The notes beneath the pieces were generated by a model that was not told the origin of the DNA, made no database searches, and saw only the letters and a program-made list of their open reading frames with translations. This document shows, piece by piece, positions 17,610-26,419 of a DNA stretch of 64,000 nucleotides. The stretch lies in NCBI RefSeq assembly GCF_001613345.1, contig NZ_BDCE01000067.1, forward strand, positions 62,001 through 126,000, read 5' to 3'. The stretch comes from Nocardia uniformis NBRC 13702. GTDB lineage: Bacteria > Actinomycetota > Actinomycetes > Mycobacteriales > Mycobacteriaceae. A program made the translations under genes and the position numbers. The first letter of the stretch is position 1, and every line of letters begins with the position of its first letter.

Positions 17610-18797
17610 ATGGCCATGGCCACCGTGACCCAGATCGATTCGTCGAAACGGTGGGCCATGCTGGCACTCGGCGTCTTCGCCCAGGCCTCGAGCGCGGTCT
17701 TCGTCCACGGCACCCCGTTCCTCCTGCCCGCCCTGACCGATCGAGGATTGCCGCTGGCGACGGCCGGCCTGCTGGTCTCCATGCCCACCATCGGCCTGGT
17801 GTGCACGCTGATCGCCTGGGGCTATGTGGTGGACCGCATCGGCGAACGCAAGGTATTGGTGGCCGGACCCGCATTGATGCTGGTGGCGGGCGTGGCCGCG
17901 GCGACTGTCTCCGATTACGCCACCCTGGGCGTGCTGCTGTTCCTGGGCGGTATGGGCGCGGCGAGCACCAATGGCGCGAGCGGCCGGGTGATCGTCGGCT
18001 GGTTCCCACCCGAGCGACGCGGACTGGCCATGGGTATCCGGCAGACCGCTCAACCACTGGGCGTGGGCATCGGCGCTCTGAGTATTCCCACCGTCGCTGC
18101 GGCGCACGGATTCTCGACCGCCGTCCTGGTGCCCGCGCTGATGGCGGGCGTGGCCGCGATCAGTTGCCTGATCGGTATCGTCGACCCGCCCCGTCCGGAA
18201 GCCGCTGGCGCGCAGGGTAAACCTGCCAATCCATACCGCGGCGATTCCACGCTGTGGCGGATCCATGTGGTCTCGGTTCTGCTGGTGTTTCCGCAGGCGA
18301 CGCTGTGGACCTTCGCCCTGCTGTGGCTGCACCGCGATGTCGGCTGGTCGCTGCCCGTCGCCGGAGCGGTGGTGACCGGCACCCAAATCCTGGGCGCGGG
18401 TGGCCGAATCGGCGCCGGGATCTGGTCCGACCGGGTCGGCAGCCGGTTGCGGCCGCTGCGCACGGTGGCCATCGCGGCCGTAATATCCATGTCCGCGTTG
18501 GCCTTCACCGCCTGGATGGGCTGGTGGTGGCTGGCGATCGCGGCGCTGATCGTGGCCTGTGTTATTACGGTCACCGACAATGGACTGGCCTTCACCGCGG
18601 TGGCCGAGATCGCCGGACCGTATTGGAGCGGACGCGGTTTGGGTATCCAGAACACCGGCCAGAACCTGACGATGGCGATGGTGGCCCCCACCTTCGGAGC
18701 ATTGATCACCGTCGCGGGATTCCCGGCCGCCTACCTGCTGGCCGCCGTAATCGCCATGGCCGCCATCCCATTGGTTCCGACCGATCCGAAAAACTGA
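17610..18797 (+). CDS. Major facilitator superfamily transporter
   Basis: A roughly 395-aa integral membrane carrier with about 12 hydrophobic segments. The loop between helices 2 and 3 has GYVVDRIGERKVLVAGP (the MFS motif DR-G-R/K), repeated in the second half as GIWSDRVGSRLRPL. A GAGG ribosome site lies just upstream, so either ATG at 17610 or 17616 may be used. The cargo cannot be assigned. It keeps the place of an MFS gene between the FAH gene and leuB as I recall in M. tuberculosis. Confidence 0.88.
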   Translation: MAMATVTQIDSSKRWAMLALGVFAQASSAVFVHGTPFLLPALTDRGLPLATAGLLVSMPTIGLVCTLIAWGYVVDRIGERKVLVAGPALMLVAGVAAATVSDYATLGVLLFLGGMGAASTNGASGRVIVGWFPPERRGLAMGIRQTAQPLGVGIGALSIPTVAAAHGFSTAVLVPALMAGVAAISCLIGIVDPPRPEAAGAQGKPANPYRGDSTLWRIHVVSVLLVFPQATLWTFALLWLHRDVGWSLPVAGAVVTGTQILGAGGRIGAGIWSDRVGSRLRPLRTVAIAAVISMSALAFTAWMGWWWLAIAALIVACVITVTDNGLAFTAVAEIAGPYWSGRGLGIQNTGQNLTMAMVAPTFGALITVAGFPAAYLLAAVIAMAAIPLVPTDPKN

Positions 18798-18888
18798 CTC
18801 GCGCAGCCGCTCCCGCCGCACCGTTCGGTGGAAGCGGCGCTGTGCCCATCGTGGTTGTGCGGGTGGACACAATCCATACGGATAACCG

Positions 18889-18925
18889 AAACCCCCGTGC
18901 CGGAAAGGATTCCGACCCGGGGGTT
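18889..18925 (-). terminator. Terminator after leuB
   Basis: An inverted repeat AACCCCCG...CGGGGGTT with an imperfect inner stem lies just past the leuB stop. It is between convergent MFS and leuB and could end both. Confidence 0.6.
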
Positions 18926-18941
18926 CGACTCGAGTACTGAC

Positions 18942-19949
18942 TCAGACCGCGGCGGCGATGCGGTCGCCGACCTCCACTGTGGAGGCCGGGGCGGTCCGGG
19001 ACGCGAGGTCCTTGGCGACGGCGGCCTCGATGCGGCCGGCGGCCTCGGCATTACCCAGGTGTGCGAGCAGCAACGACACCGAGAGGATGGCGGCGGTCGG
19101 GTCGGCCTTGGACTGGCCCGCGATATCGGGGGCGCTGCCGTGTACCGGCTCGAACATCGACGGGTTGGTACCGGAGGCGTCGATATTTCCGGAGGCGGCC
19201 AGGCCGATACCACCGGAGACGGCGGCCGCGAGGTCGGTGATGATGTCGCCGAACAGGTTGTCGGTGACGATTACGTCGAAGCGGCCCGGGTCGGTGACCA
19301 TATGGATGGTCGCGGCATCGATGTGCTGGTAGGCCAGCTCGATGTCCGGATACTCCATCGCGACCTCGTTCACCGTGCGCTGCCACAGCGAACCGGCGAA
19401 GGTGAGCACATTGTTCTTGTGCACCAGGGTGAGGTGCTTGCGACGCTGCTTCGCCTTGTCGAAGGCGTAGCGCACCACGCGCTCGATCCCGAAGCGAGTG
19501 TTGGTGGAGACCTCGGTGGCCACCTCGTGCGGGGTATTCACGCGGATCGCGCCACCGGTACCGGTGTACGGACCCTCGGTGCCCTCACGGACGACGACGA
19601 AGTCGATATCCGGATTGCTGGACAGCGGGCTGGTGACACCGGCGTACAGCTTCGACGGACGCAGGTTCACGTGGTGGTCCAGCTCGAACCGGGTACGCAG
19701 CAGCAGCCCGCGCTCCAGCACGCCGGACGGCACCGACGGATCACCGATCGCGCCCAGCAGAATCGCGTCGTGCTGCTTGAGCTCGGGCAGCACATTCTCG
19801 GGCAGGATCTCACCCGTCGCATGGAACCGCTTGGCGCCCAGATCGTATTCGGTCTTCTCGACACCGGGCACCACCACATCGAGCACCTTGAGTGCCTCGG
19901 CGATGACCTCGGGGCCGATACCGTCGCCCGGGATGACAGCGAGTTTCAT
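18942..19949 (-). CDS. leuB: 3-isopropylmalate dehydrogenase
   Basis: NAD-dependent oxidative decarboxylase in leucine synthesis; 335 aa. The N-terminus KLAVIPGDGIGPEVIAEALK, the RIKP-equivalent GAIGDPSVPSG, the VREGTEGPYTGTGG loop, metal-binding DNLFGDIITDLAA and the NAD-site HGSAPDIAGQSKADPTA are all present. The start is the ATG at 19949 with GGAG 9 bases upstream; the long upstream frame is shadow. It stands alone, 7 kb from leuCD. Confidence 0.96.
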   Translation of the reverse strand: MKLAVIPGDGIGPEVIAEALKVLDVVVPGVEKTEYDLGAKRFHATGEILPENVLPELKQHDAILLGAIGDPSVPSGVLERGLLLRTRFELDHHVNLRPSKLYAGVTSPLSSNPDIDFVVVREGTEGPYTGTGGAIRVNTPHEVATEVSTNTRFGIERVVRYAFDKAKQRRKHLTLVHKNNVLTFAGSLWQRTVNEVAMEYPDIELAYQHIDAATIHMVTDPGRFDVIVTDNLFGDIITDLAAAVSGGIGLAASGNIDASGTNPSMFEPVHGSAPDIAGQSKADPTAAILSVSLLLAHLGNAEAAGRIEAAVAKDLASRTAPASTVEVGDRIAAAV

Positions 19950-20104
19950 GAATTCATGCTCCATTCGGATTCTCCACGCCCGTGAACATCCGCCACGATA
20001 GCGGGTAGGTATCCGAGGTCCCGCACCAGGGCGAACCCTTCCCATCCAATGGGATCGGTCAACCGCTGGTCGGATGGCATTACTCCCAGGAAGTGGGATA
20101 ACAC

Positions 20105-20410
20105 ATGGACGAGCGGCAGCCCCGGTACGCGATCGCCGAGTGCGTCGTGACCGGTTACGCGCCCTGGGGGATTCTCGTGACGACCGACGCCGGTCGACAC
20201 GGCTGGGTGGCAGCGGAATATCTTGCCGACGGGACGATTCGCCGGGACGAGTGGCCCGCGGTCGGCACTCGTCTGACCGGAGTCGTCCTCGGCTACACGC
20301 ACGCCGGACGAATTCGACTCGCGACAATTCCGAGCTACGTCGCCGCCCTGCGTGACAGCACTGATCCCGCTGCGGCAGCACGACTCTGGGCGGCCGAGCG
20401 ACGGCACTGA
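20105..20410 (+). CDS. Small S1-like/OB-type protein, function unknown
   Basis: A 101-aa soluble protein. The pattern YAIAECVVTGYAPWGILVTT, then GWVAAEYL, WPAVGTRLTGVVLGY and GRIRLATIPSY resembles an S1/OB beta barrel (five strands with the G-x-h-V-T turn), so nucleic-acid binding is plausible. The last 20 residues are a helix. It precedes the L7/L12-like gene at 20449 on the same strand with a 38-base gap. I am unsure of the family. Confidence 0.6.
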   Translation: MDERQPRYAIAECVVTGYAPWGILVTTDAGRHGWVAAEYLADGTIRRDEWPAVGTRLTGVVLGYTHAGRIRLATIPSYVAALRDSTDPAAAARLWAAERRH

Positions 20411-20448
20411 CAGCCGTCGACAGACAGTGACCTCCGTATATTCGAGGG

Positions 20449-20688
20449 ATGTTCGACAATGCCAGACTCGAGCGCAAGATCGATCGCCTCGAACGCAAGC
20501 TCGACCTGATCATCAAACATCTCGGAATCGCCGACCCGAGCACGATGCTCGACTACGGCGAGATCGACGAACTCATCCAGCGGGGCAAAAAGATCCACGC
20601 GATCAAGCGCTATCGCGAACTCGATCCCTTCGCGAGCCTGCTGGAGGCGAAGAACGCCATCGACGCGCGCGAACGCAAACTGGGCTGA
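20449..20688 (+). CDS. Small protein with ribosomal L7/L12-like C-terminal domain
   Basis: 79 aa. An N-terminal charged coiled-coil helix (RLERKIDRLERKLDLIIKHL) is followed by a segment KKIHAIKRYRELDPFASLLE then AKNAID that follows the pattern of the L7/L12 C-terminal domain (K-h-x-h-I-K-x-h-R-E, then the L-x-E-A-K helix). In L7/L12 that domain contacts translation GTPases. Such mini-proteins are found singly in actinobacteria; the function is unknown. A perfect hairpin follows at 20705. Confidence 0.7.
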   Translation: MFDNARLERKIDRLERKLDLIIKHLGIADPSTMLDYGEIDELIQRGKKIHAIKRYRELDPFASLLEAKNAIDARERKLG

Positions 20689-20704
20689 CCGCCGCCTCAT
20701 ATAC

Positions 20705-20740
20705 GCCGAGCCCCTTCCATCTGGATGGAAGGGGCTCGGC
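20705..20740. terminator. Bidirectional terminator before serA
   Basis: A perfect 16-bp stem (GCCGAGCCCCTTCCAT against ATGGAAGGGGCTCGGC) with a 4-base loop lies between the convergent L7/L12-like gene and serA. No strong U tract. Confidence 0.75.
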
Positions 20741-20776
20741 GGCAATGACTTCGGGCGAACCGACCGCCCGTCGGAC

Positions 20777-22372
20777 TCAGCTCAGGTCGACCTGCGCCAC
20801 CTTGGCCGCACCGACGGCCTCGGCGATGGCGGCCTGCACGTCGGCCGGGACCTCGGCATTGACGCGGAGGACGACGGTCGCGCCCTCCTTGTCGAGATCC
20901 TGGGTCAGCTGCGCGGCCAGAATGTCGATCTCGGCCTCGCCGAGCTTGGTGGCCAGGCGGCCCAGCTGGCCCGGGCGGTCGGCGTAGTTGAACACGACCA
21001 GGTTGAGGCCCTCGGCGCGCATATCGTAGTTGCGGCCGTTGATGTTCACGATCTTCTGGACCTGCTGCGGCTCGGTCAGGGTGCCCGCCACATTGAGGGT
21101 GCGGCCGTCACCGAAGACGGCGCGCAGGTCCACCAGACTGCGGTGGGTGGGGCTCTCCGACACCGTGGTGACGGTGGCCTCGATACCGCGGTCCTTGGCC
21201 AGCGACGGGGCGTTGACGAAGGTGACCGAATCCTCGATGAGGGCGGAGAACACACCGCGCAGCGCCGAAAGCTCCAGTACCGCGACATCATTGGCGGTCA
21301 GCTCGCCGCGCACCTGCACCTCGAGGCTGACCGGCAGCTCGTCGGCCAGCGCACCCAGCAGCGCGCCCTGCTTGCGGACGATATCCAGCCACGGGGCGAC
21401 CTCGTCGGACACCAGGCCACCGGTGACATTCACCGCGCCGGGCACGAATTCACCGGCGAGGGCGAGCTGTACGGACTTGGCGACATCGGTGCCCGCGCGG
21501 TCCTGCGCCTCGGCGGTGGAGGCACCCAGGTGCGGGGTCACCACGACCTGCGGCAGCTCGAAAAGCGGGCTGTCGGTGCAGGGTTCGGTCTCGAATACGT
21601 CGAGACCGGCGGCGCGCACGTGGCCGGAGTTGATGGCATCGGCGAGCGCCTGCTCATCGATCAGACCGCCGCGGGCGGCATTGACGATAATGACGCCCTT
21701 CTTGGTCTTGGCGAGCGTCTCGGCATTGAGCATGCCCTTGGTCTCGGGCGTCTTCGGCAGGTGGATGGAGATGAAGTCGGCGGTCGCGAGCACCTCGTCG
21801 AGGGTCATCAGTTCGATGCCGAGCTGGGCGGCGCGCGCCGGGGAGGTGTAGGGGTCGTACGCGACGATCTTGGTCTCGAAGGCGGCGAGGCGCTGCGCGA
21901 ACAGCTGGCCGATGCGGCCCAGGCCGATGACGCCGACGGTCTTGCCGAGGATCTCGACACCGTTGAACTTGCTGCGCTGCCAGGTGTGCTCGCGCAGGGT
22001 GGCATCGGCGGCCGGGATCTGCCGCGCGGCCGAGAGCAGCAGCGTGACGGCGTGCTCGGCGGCGGTGTGGATATTCGAGGTCGGCGCGTTGACGACCATG
22101 ACGCCACGCTCGGTCGCGGCCGGAACATCGACATTGTCGAGGCCGACGCCCGCGCGGGCGACGATCTGCAGCTTCTTGCCCGCTTCGAGGACCTCGGCGT
22201 CGACCGTGGTCGCGGATCGCACCAGCAGGGCGTCGGCGTCGGGCACGGCGGCGAGCAGCTCGGCGCGGTTGGGTCCGTCGACCCAGCGAACCTCGACGCC
22301 GTCACCGAGCGCGTCGACGGTCGACTGGGCGAGCTTGTCGGCGATCAGAACTACAGGGCGGCCTGCTTGGCT
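20777..22372 (-). CDS. serA: D-3-phosphoglycerate dehydrogenase, long (ACT-domain) form
   Basis: First step of serine synthesis. The GTG start at 22372 has AGGAG upstream and gives 531 aa, matching the long mycobacterial type. N-terminal substrate/NAD domains: VLIADKLAQSTVDAL, VARAGVGLDNVDVPAA, VGVIGLGRIGQLFAQRL, NAARGGLIDEQALADAI and VTPHLGASTAEAQDRAGTDV (catalytic His). An intervening domain (about 320-450) and a C-terminal ACT domain (NLVVFNYADRPGQLGRLATK) allow serine feedback control, as known for M. tuberculosis SerA. Confidence 0.96.
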   Translation of the reverse strand, partial: SQAGRPVVLIADKLAQSTVDALGDGVEVRWVDGPNRAELLAAVPDADALLVRSATTVDAEVLEAGKKLQIVARAGVGLDNVDVPAATERGVMVVNAPTSNIHTAAEHAVTLLLSAARQIPAADATLREHTWQRSKFNGVEILGKTVGVIGLGRIGQLFAQRLAAFETKIVAYDPYTSPARAAQLGIELMTLDEVLATADFISIHLPKTPETKGMLNAETLAKTKKGVIIVNAARGGLIDEQALADAINSGHVRAAGLDVFETEPCTDSPLFELPQVVVTPHLGASTAEAQDRAGTDVAKSVQLALAGEFVPGAVNVTGGLVSDEVAPWLDIVRKQGALLGALADELPVSLEVQVRGELTANDVAVLELSALRGVFSALIEDSVTFVNAPSLAKDRGIEATVTTVSESPTHRSLVDLRAVFGDGRTLNVAGTLTEPQQVQKIVNINGRNYDMRAEGLNLVVFNYADRPGQLGRLATKLGEAEIDILAAQLTQDLDKEGATVVLRVNAEVPADVQAAIAEAVGAAKVAQVDLS

Positions 22373-22570
22373 CACTGGGGGTGCTCCTGAAGGAATGGGA
22401 ATCGGCAATTTCGCGGCCCAGCTTAGTGGGCGCGATTTCGGGTGCCCTTACCGCCCGGTAGGCGGCTGCCTTCACAAGGATGACAGGGCAGTTCCCACTG
22501 AGCGAGACTCTCTAGGTCAATTGTCCAATTCAATGCGCGCAGGAACTGTCCGGCAGCTACGGTGCCGCGC

Positions 22571-23662
22571 ATGTCTCGCACTCACCGCATACTCGCGGCC
22601 GTCGCACTGGCCGCGCTCCCACTGGCCGCGGCCGCACCCGCTCCGGCGGCCCCGATCGAGAACAAGGTCGTGGTCATCGGTATCGACGGCACGCTGTGGA
22701 GCGAGGTACTCGCCGCCGATGCCCCGAACCTGGGTCGCCTCGCCGCGGAGGGCACCCTCGCGCGCACCTCCATTGCCCCGCACACCACCATGTCGTGTGT
22801 CTCCTGGGCCACGGCACTGACCGGCGTATGGGATACCAAGCACGGCATCCAGGACAATGGATCCACTTGCAACCCAGGGCCTTTCGCGCAGTATCCGACG
22901 GTGTTCACACAGGTGGAGCGGGAGCGGCCGGCATTGACCACCGCGTCCATCGGCACCTGGGACAAGATCGGAATGATCGCGCGCACCGGCAGCCCGAAGG
23001 CCGACCGGGTGGTCGTCACCCAGATCGACCCCACCGGCGCGGGCGTGTGCGAGACCACCGCGGATGCCAATGCCACCGCGCAGGCCGTCACGGCCATCGC
23101 CGACGACGGGGCCGATCTGCTGTTCACCCACCTCGATCAGGTGGATATCGTGGGACATACCCTGCGCGGCATCTGGCCGCAGGCCTATCGCGATGCCATC
23201 GGCCGCGCGGACGGACTGGTCGGCAAGATCACCGCCGCGGTGGACGCGCGCGCCGCCGCATATTCGAATGAGCGGTGGACGATTCTGGTCACCACCGATC
23301 ACGGTCATAAGCCCGATGGCGGACACGGCGGACAGAGCGCCTATGAGACGGCCAGCTTCGTCCTCGCGCGCGGGGCCGGTTTCGCGGCGGGCGCGGAGAA
23401 CAACGGGTACACCCTGGCCGACATCACACCGACCGTGCTGGATCTGCTCGACGTCCCGGCTCCCGCGAACCTGGACGGGCGATCGATGCTGACGGGCGGC
23501 TCTGGCAACCCGGCCGCGCCGGTTCCGAATACGCCACCTGTCGACTCGGGGATCACCGGTTCGTCATCCGGTTCGGCGCAGGCGGCCATGGTGGCCAATC
23601 CACTGTGCGTTCTGGGCAGTGGCTCGGCCAGCGGATCAGCGAGCGGATCATTCGACCGGTAG
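22571..23662 (+). CDS. Secreted alkaline-phosphatase/phosphodiesterase superfamily protein
   Basis: 363 aa with a Sec signal peptide (residues 1-27, Ala/Leu-rich, cleavage near PAPAAP). The mature enzyme follows the type I phosphodiesterase/nucleotide pyrophosphatase layout: metal Asp in VVVIGIDGT (about D39), nucleophile region IAPHTTMSCVSWAT, LLFTHLDQVDIVGH (D and H ligands) and VTTDHGHKPDGGHGGQS. It ends in a Ser/Gly-rich, disordered tail (GSGSASGSASGSF). It would hydrolyse a phosphate mono- or diester outside the membrane; the substrate is unknown. A GTG at 22562 is an alternative start. Confidence 0.85.
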   Translation: MSRTHRILAAVALAALPLAAAAPAPAAPIENKVVVIGIDGTLWSEVLAADAPNLGRLAAEGTLARTSIAPHTTMSCVSWATALTGVWDTKHGIQDNGSTCNPGPFAQYPTVFTQVERERPALTTASIGTWDKIGMIARTGSPKADRVVVTQIDPTGAGVCETTADANATAQAVTAIADDGADLLFTHLDQVDIVGHTLRGIWPQAYRDAIGRADGLVGKITAAVDARAAAYSNERWTILVTTDHGHKPDGGHGGQSAYETASFVLARGAGFAAGAENNGYTLADITPTVLDLLDVPAPANLDGRSMLTGGSGNPAAPVPNTPPVDSGITGSSSGSAQAAMVANPLCVLGSGSASGSASGSFDR

Positions 23663-23685
23663 ACAGCCCTGCGTCCATGGAAAGA

Positions 23686-23726
23686 AAAGCCCGCCCTCGG
23701 AGCTGCGGCGTCCGAGGGCGGGCTTT
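23686..23726 (-). terminator. Rho-independent terminator of the 38-codon gene (also faces the phosphodiesterase gene)
   Basis: A 15-bp stem (AAAGCCCGCCCTCGG against CCGAGGGCGGGCTTT). Read on the minus strand it is followed by TTTTCTTTCC, a proper U tract, so it ends leftward transcription from the small gene at 23753-23869. Confidence 0.85.
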
Positions 23727-23752
23727 GAAGCCGAATTAGTCGGCTACTGGGT

Positions 23753-23869
23753 TCACTTACCGAAAGAACCGGTCGACAGCGTGTCGAGGATGCCGGTGAG
23801 AGCAGCGCTACCGGTGTTCAGCCCACCGTTGATAGCGGCCATCAGGGTGTCCCAAATTACGGGGATCAT
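23753..23869 (-). CDS. 38-aa peptide gene, unknown (porin- or channel-like microprotein candidate)
   Basis: Too short for usual gene finders but well supported. The ATG at 23869 follows GAGGAGAG at ideal distance, and a rho-independent terminator lies 27 bp past the stop. The peptide starts MIPVIWDTLMAAINGGLNTG and ends with ILDTLSTGSFGK; it has no signal peptide and no Cys, and reads as one amphipathic helix rich in Gly, Ala, Leu and Thr. In size and composition it recalls the tiny PorA/PorH pore-forming peptides of Corynebacterium, which also lack signal peptides. That parallel is my inference, with no clear residue match. Divergent from the nucleotidyltransferase at 24114. Confidence 0.65.
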   Translation of the reverse strand: MIPVIWDTLMAAINGGLNTGSAALTGILDTLSTGSFGK

Positions 23870-24113
23870 ATGAATCTCTCCTCACGAATTCTCAATTGAA
23901 CTTCTGTCGCCGAGCATATCGGGCGACATTTCGGACCCGTTACCAGGGTTTACGGGAATGTGATGTGCACAACATCGAGTAACATCTGTGCCCGGAGTCA
24001 TATGGGGCATTCGATCAGCACTGATCACGGATAGATCACGCATATCGGACTCATAGATACAAGCCCCTAAAAGTCGTGGACCGGTGCCGATCACGTCGCT
24101 AGCCTCACCGACC

Positions 24114-24923
24114 ATGACCTTGCGTTCGATCCCCGCTTCCATGGACCCAGCGGTGGTCGCGACGATCGACGGCGAACTGGACCGGATCGAGCGCGACCAC
24201 CGGGTCGACGTCCGCCTCGCCATCGAAAGTGGCAGCCGGGCTTGGGGTTTCCCCTCCCCCGACTCCGACTACGACTGCCGGTTCGTCTACGTCTCGCACA
24301 TGGACGACTACCTGACGCCGTGGCGCGGGCGCGATGTCATCGAGACACCGCTGGTGGACCTGCTAGACGTGAACGGCTGGGAACTGGCCAAGGCGCTGCG
24401 ACTGCTGGTGGCGGGCAATGCCGTACTCATCGAATGGTTGATGTCGCCGATCGTGTATCGCGGCGATACCGAATTCCGCGATGAATTGCGGGAACTGGCC
24501 GATGCGGTGGCCGACCGCAACCGGGTCGCAATGCATTATCTACACCTCGGCCGACGCCAGTGGAAACTTTTCGAAGCGAATCGCTCATTGAAGAAGGTGT
24601 TCTATTCATTACGCCCGGCGATGGCTTTGCGATGGCTCTGCGAACATCCCGATGCGGCGGTCGCGCCTATGCATCTGCCGACATTGCTCGAACAATGCGA
24701 TCTGCCCGTCGATTTCGTGACATCGGTTCACGAATTGACCGAGCTGAAGTCGAAGACCCGAGAAATGGGGTCGGGGGCCGTTCCCGCACCGATCGCCGAT
24801 TTCATCGATACCGAATTCGAGCGGGCCCCAGCGATGTTCGTCCCCGACCGTGGGCGGGACCTGGGGCCCGCGCGAGCGCTGACCGCCGACTTCTTCAGGC
24901 GTCAGGCGCTCCAACCACGCTGA
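24114..24923 (+). CDS. RlaP-type nucleotidyltransferase (DNA polymerase beta superfamily)
   Basis: 269 aa. The catalytic signature is IESGSRAWGFPSPDSDYDCR: the G-S motif followed by two metal Asp (D-x-D), then RFVYVSHMDDYL. The rest is helical, with WLMSPIVYRGD and FYSLRPAMALRWLC typical of the predicted RNA-repair nucleotidyltransferase family (PF10127). Substrate and reaction are unknown. I use the ATG at 24114 and ignore a 10-codon extension; no strong ribosome site is seen. Its last 29 bases overlap the convergent cold-shock gene. Confidence 0.83.
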   Translation: MTLRSIPASMDPAVVATIDGELDRIERDHRVDVRLAIESGSRAWGFPSPDSDYDCRFVYVSHMDDYLTPWRGRDVIETPLVDLLDVNGWELAKALRLLVAGNAVLIEWLMSPIVYRGDTEFRDELRELADAVADRNRVAMHYLHLGRRQWKLFEANRSLKKVFYSLRPAMALRWLCEHPDAAVAPMHLPTLLEQCDLPVDFVTSVHELTELKSKTREMGSGAVPAPIADFIDTEFERAPAMFVPDRGRDLGPARALTADFFRRQALQPR

Positions 24924-25113
24924 CCTGGAGGGCCTCCGGGCCGGGTTTGGTGCGCCGCACCTCGAACCGCACCCGCTGGCCCTCCTCCAGCGACCGGAAT
25001 CCCCGTCCCTCGACGGCGGTGTACTCGACGAAGACATCGGGACCGTCGTCGTCGGGGGTAATGAAGCCGAAACCCTTCTTACTGTCGAACCACTTCACAG
25101 TGCCGCGCACCAT
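24895..25113 (-). CDS. Cold-shock domain protein
   Basis: 72 aa, a single cold-shock OB domain: MVRGTVKWFDSKKGFGFITP (RNP1 KGFGFI), DVFVEYTAVEGRGFRSL (RNP2 VFVEY, with Glu where His is usual), GQRVRFEVRR. It binds single-stranded RNA/DNA. A longer frame runs upstream but the conserved start is Met-Val-Arg-Gly at 25113, with AAGG upstream. It is convergent with and overlaps the end of the nucleotidyltransferase gene by 29 bases. Confidence 0.9.
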   Translation of the reverse strand: MVRGTVKWFDSKKGFGFITPDDDGPDVFVEYTAVEGRGFRSLEEGQRVRFEVRRTKPGPEALQVSVVGAPDA

Positions 25114-25466
25114 TCCCACACCTTCTCGAACGTAGCCCTGACCGGATTGGCACGGCCCCGCCCGTACCGGGTCCAGAGTGGCACGCGACTCCTCGGCAAA
25201 CAACCGGGTGTCGGGAAGTCGGGGGCGGCACGCGGGAGGATTGTGGTCGTGGCGGGCCGCCGGTACGGTGTCTCCCGGTCTCCTGGCAAACAACGCGGGC
25301 GGGGACCAGCCCGGCTGCCTCACCGCGCGCTGCGCCCATTCGCCTTCTCCCGCCACGGTGCACTTCCTGGCCCAGTCGCACATCCCCGGCCGCAGCCTGC
25401 ACGCCCCTGTCTCCAACCCGCACAGCCCCTACAGGCGGTCGAGACCGGTGCCCGCTCAGCCCGACC
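25114..25466. other. GC-rich intergenic region (353 bp)
   Basis: Between the cold-shock gene and the NmrA-like gene, both leftward. I see no supported gene: the open frames are extensions of the cold-shock gene or its shadows. It would contain the cold-shock promoter and possibly a long 5' leader, as cold-shock mRNAs often have. Confidence 0.5.
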
Positions 25467-26333
25467 TCAGTGGGCGGGGCTCACCGACCCGAATGCCGTC
25501 GAATGCGCGGCAGCCCATTCGGCGTACGAATGCGGAGCACGGCCGAGTAGCCGCTCCACGTCGTCGGTCAGCACCGCGTTGCGGCCTTCGCGCACATAGC
25601 GCTGCCCGGCCAGTGCGCCGTCGGCGAATTCCACCGACATGCCCGCCGCGAGCATGTGTTGGCGGGCGGCGTCCTCCGGGACGTCGACGACCTCCACCTC
25701 ACGGTCGAGGACCGTCGCGAGGATTGCGGCCTGGTCCGGTGCGGTCAGCAATTCTGGACCGGTGAGGGTATAGATCTGCCCGGAATGTCCCGTGCCGACC
25801 AGGGCTTCCACGGCGACGGCGGCGACATCGCGCGGATCGACGATGCCCTGGGTACCGGCGCCGGTCAGGTTGGGAACGGGTTGTCCGGCGCGCAGCGGAT
25901 CGGTCCAGCTGAGTGAGTTGGAGGCAAAGGAGCTGGGGCGCAGGATGGTCCACTCCACGCCGCTGCCGCGGACAGCGTTCTCACCGGACAGGTGCCAGGT
26001 GCCGACCCGGCCCAGTTCCGGATCGCCGGTTCCGATGGCCGACAGCTTCACAATGCGGCGGACCCCGGCGGCGACGGCTGTGGCGATGAGCGCTCGATCG
26101 GTATCGATGTCTTCCGGACCGAGTACGCCGACCAGGAAGACCGCGCGAGCCCCGTGCATGGCCGCGGCCATCGAGGCGGTGTCGGCGTAGTCGCCGCGCA
26201 CCACCTCGACACCCGTCGGTGTGTGCGCCCGCGCCGGATCTCTCGTCACCGCGCGAACCTGCTCGCCGCGAGCGGACAACTGTCGAACGATCTCACTGCC
26301 GATGGTGCCGGTAGCACCCGTAACCAGAATCAT
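25467..26333 (-). CDS. NmrA-like NAD(P)-binding protein (atypical SDR)
   Basis: 288 aa from the Met of MILVTGATGTIGSEIVRQLS, which is the N-terminal G-x-x-G-x-x-G dinucleotide motif. AVFLVGVLGPEDID, RRIVKLSAIGTG and WTILRPSSFASNS are as in NmrA/quinone-reductase-type sequences (the YxxxK pair is absent, as usual there). The role may be a redox sensor or a quinone-type reductase; it is not assignable. Divergent from an AraC-type regulator with 86 bp between, so probably controlled by it. Confidence 0.87.
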   Translation of the reverse strand: MILVTGATGTIGSEIVRQLSARGEQVRAVTRDPARAHTPTGVEVVRGDYADTASMAAAMHGARAVFLVGVLGPEDIDTDRALIATAVAAGVRRIVKLSAIGTGDPELGRVGTWHLSGENAVRGSGVEWTILRPSSFASNSLSWTDPLRAGQPVPNLTGAGTQGIVDPRDVAAVAVEALVGTGHSGQIYTLTGPELLTAPDQAAILATVLDREVEVVDVPEDAARQHMLAAGMSVEFADGALAGQRYVREGRNAVLTDDVERLLGRAPHSYAEWAAAHSTAFGSVSPAH

Positions 26334-26419
26334 GTGCACGATCCTGTCCGGGTGAGGGCCGGGAGCTATAGGAAATTTCGGCACAGCCGCGGCGACCGGA
26401 GACGACCTAGAATGACCTG

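Noticed and set aside
23900..24110. CRP-like site (TGTGATGTGCACAACATC) and GATCA repeats in the nucleotidyltransferase upstream region
   Set aside because: The match to the TGTGA-N6-TCACA palindrome is only partial and no other support exists.
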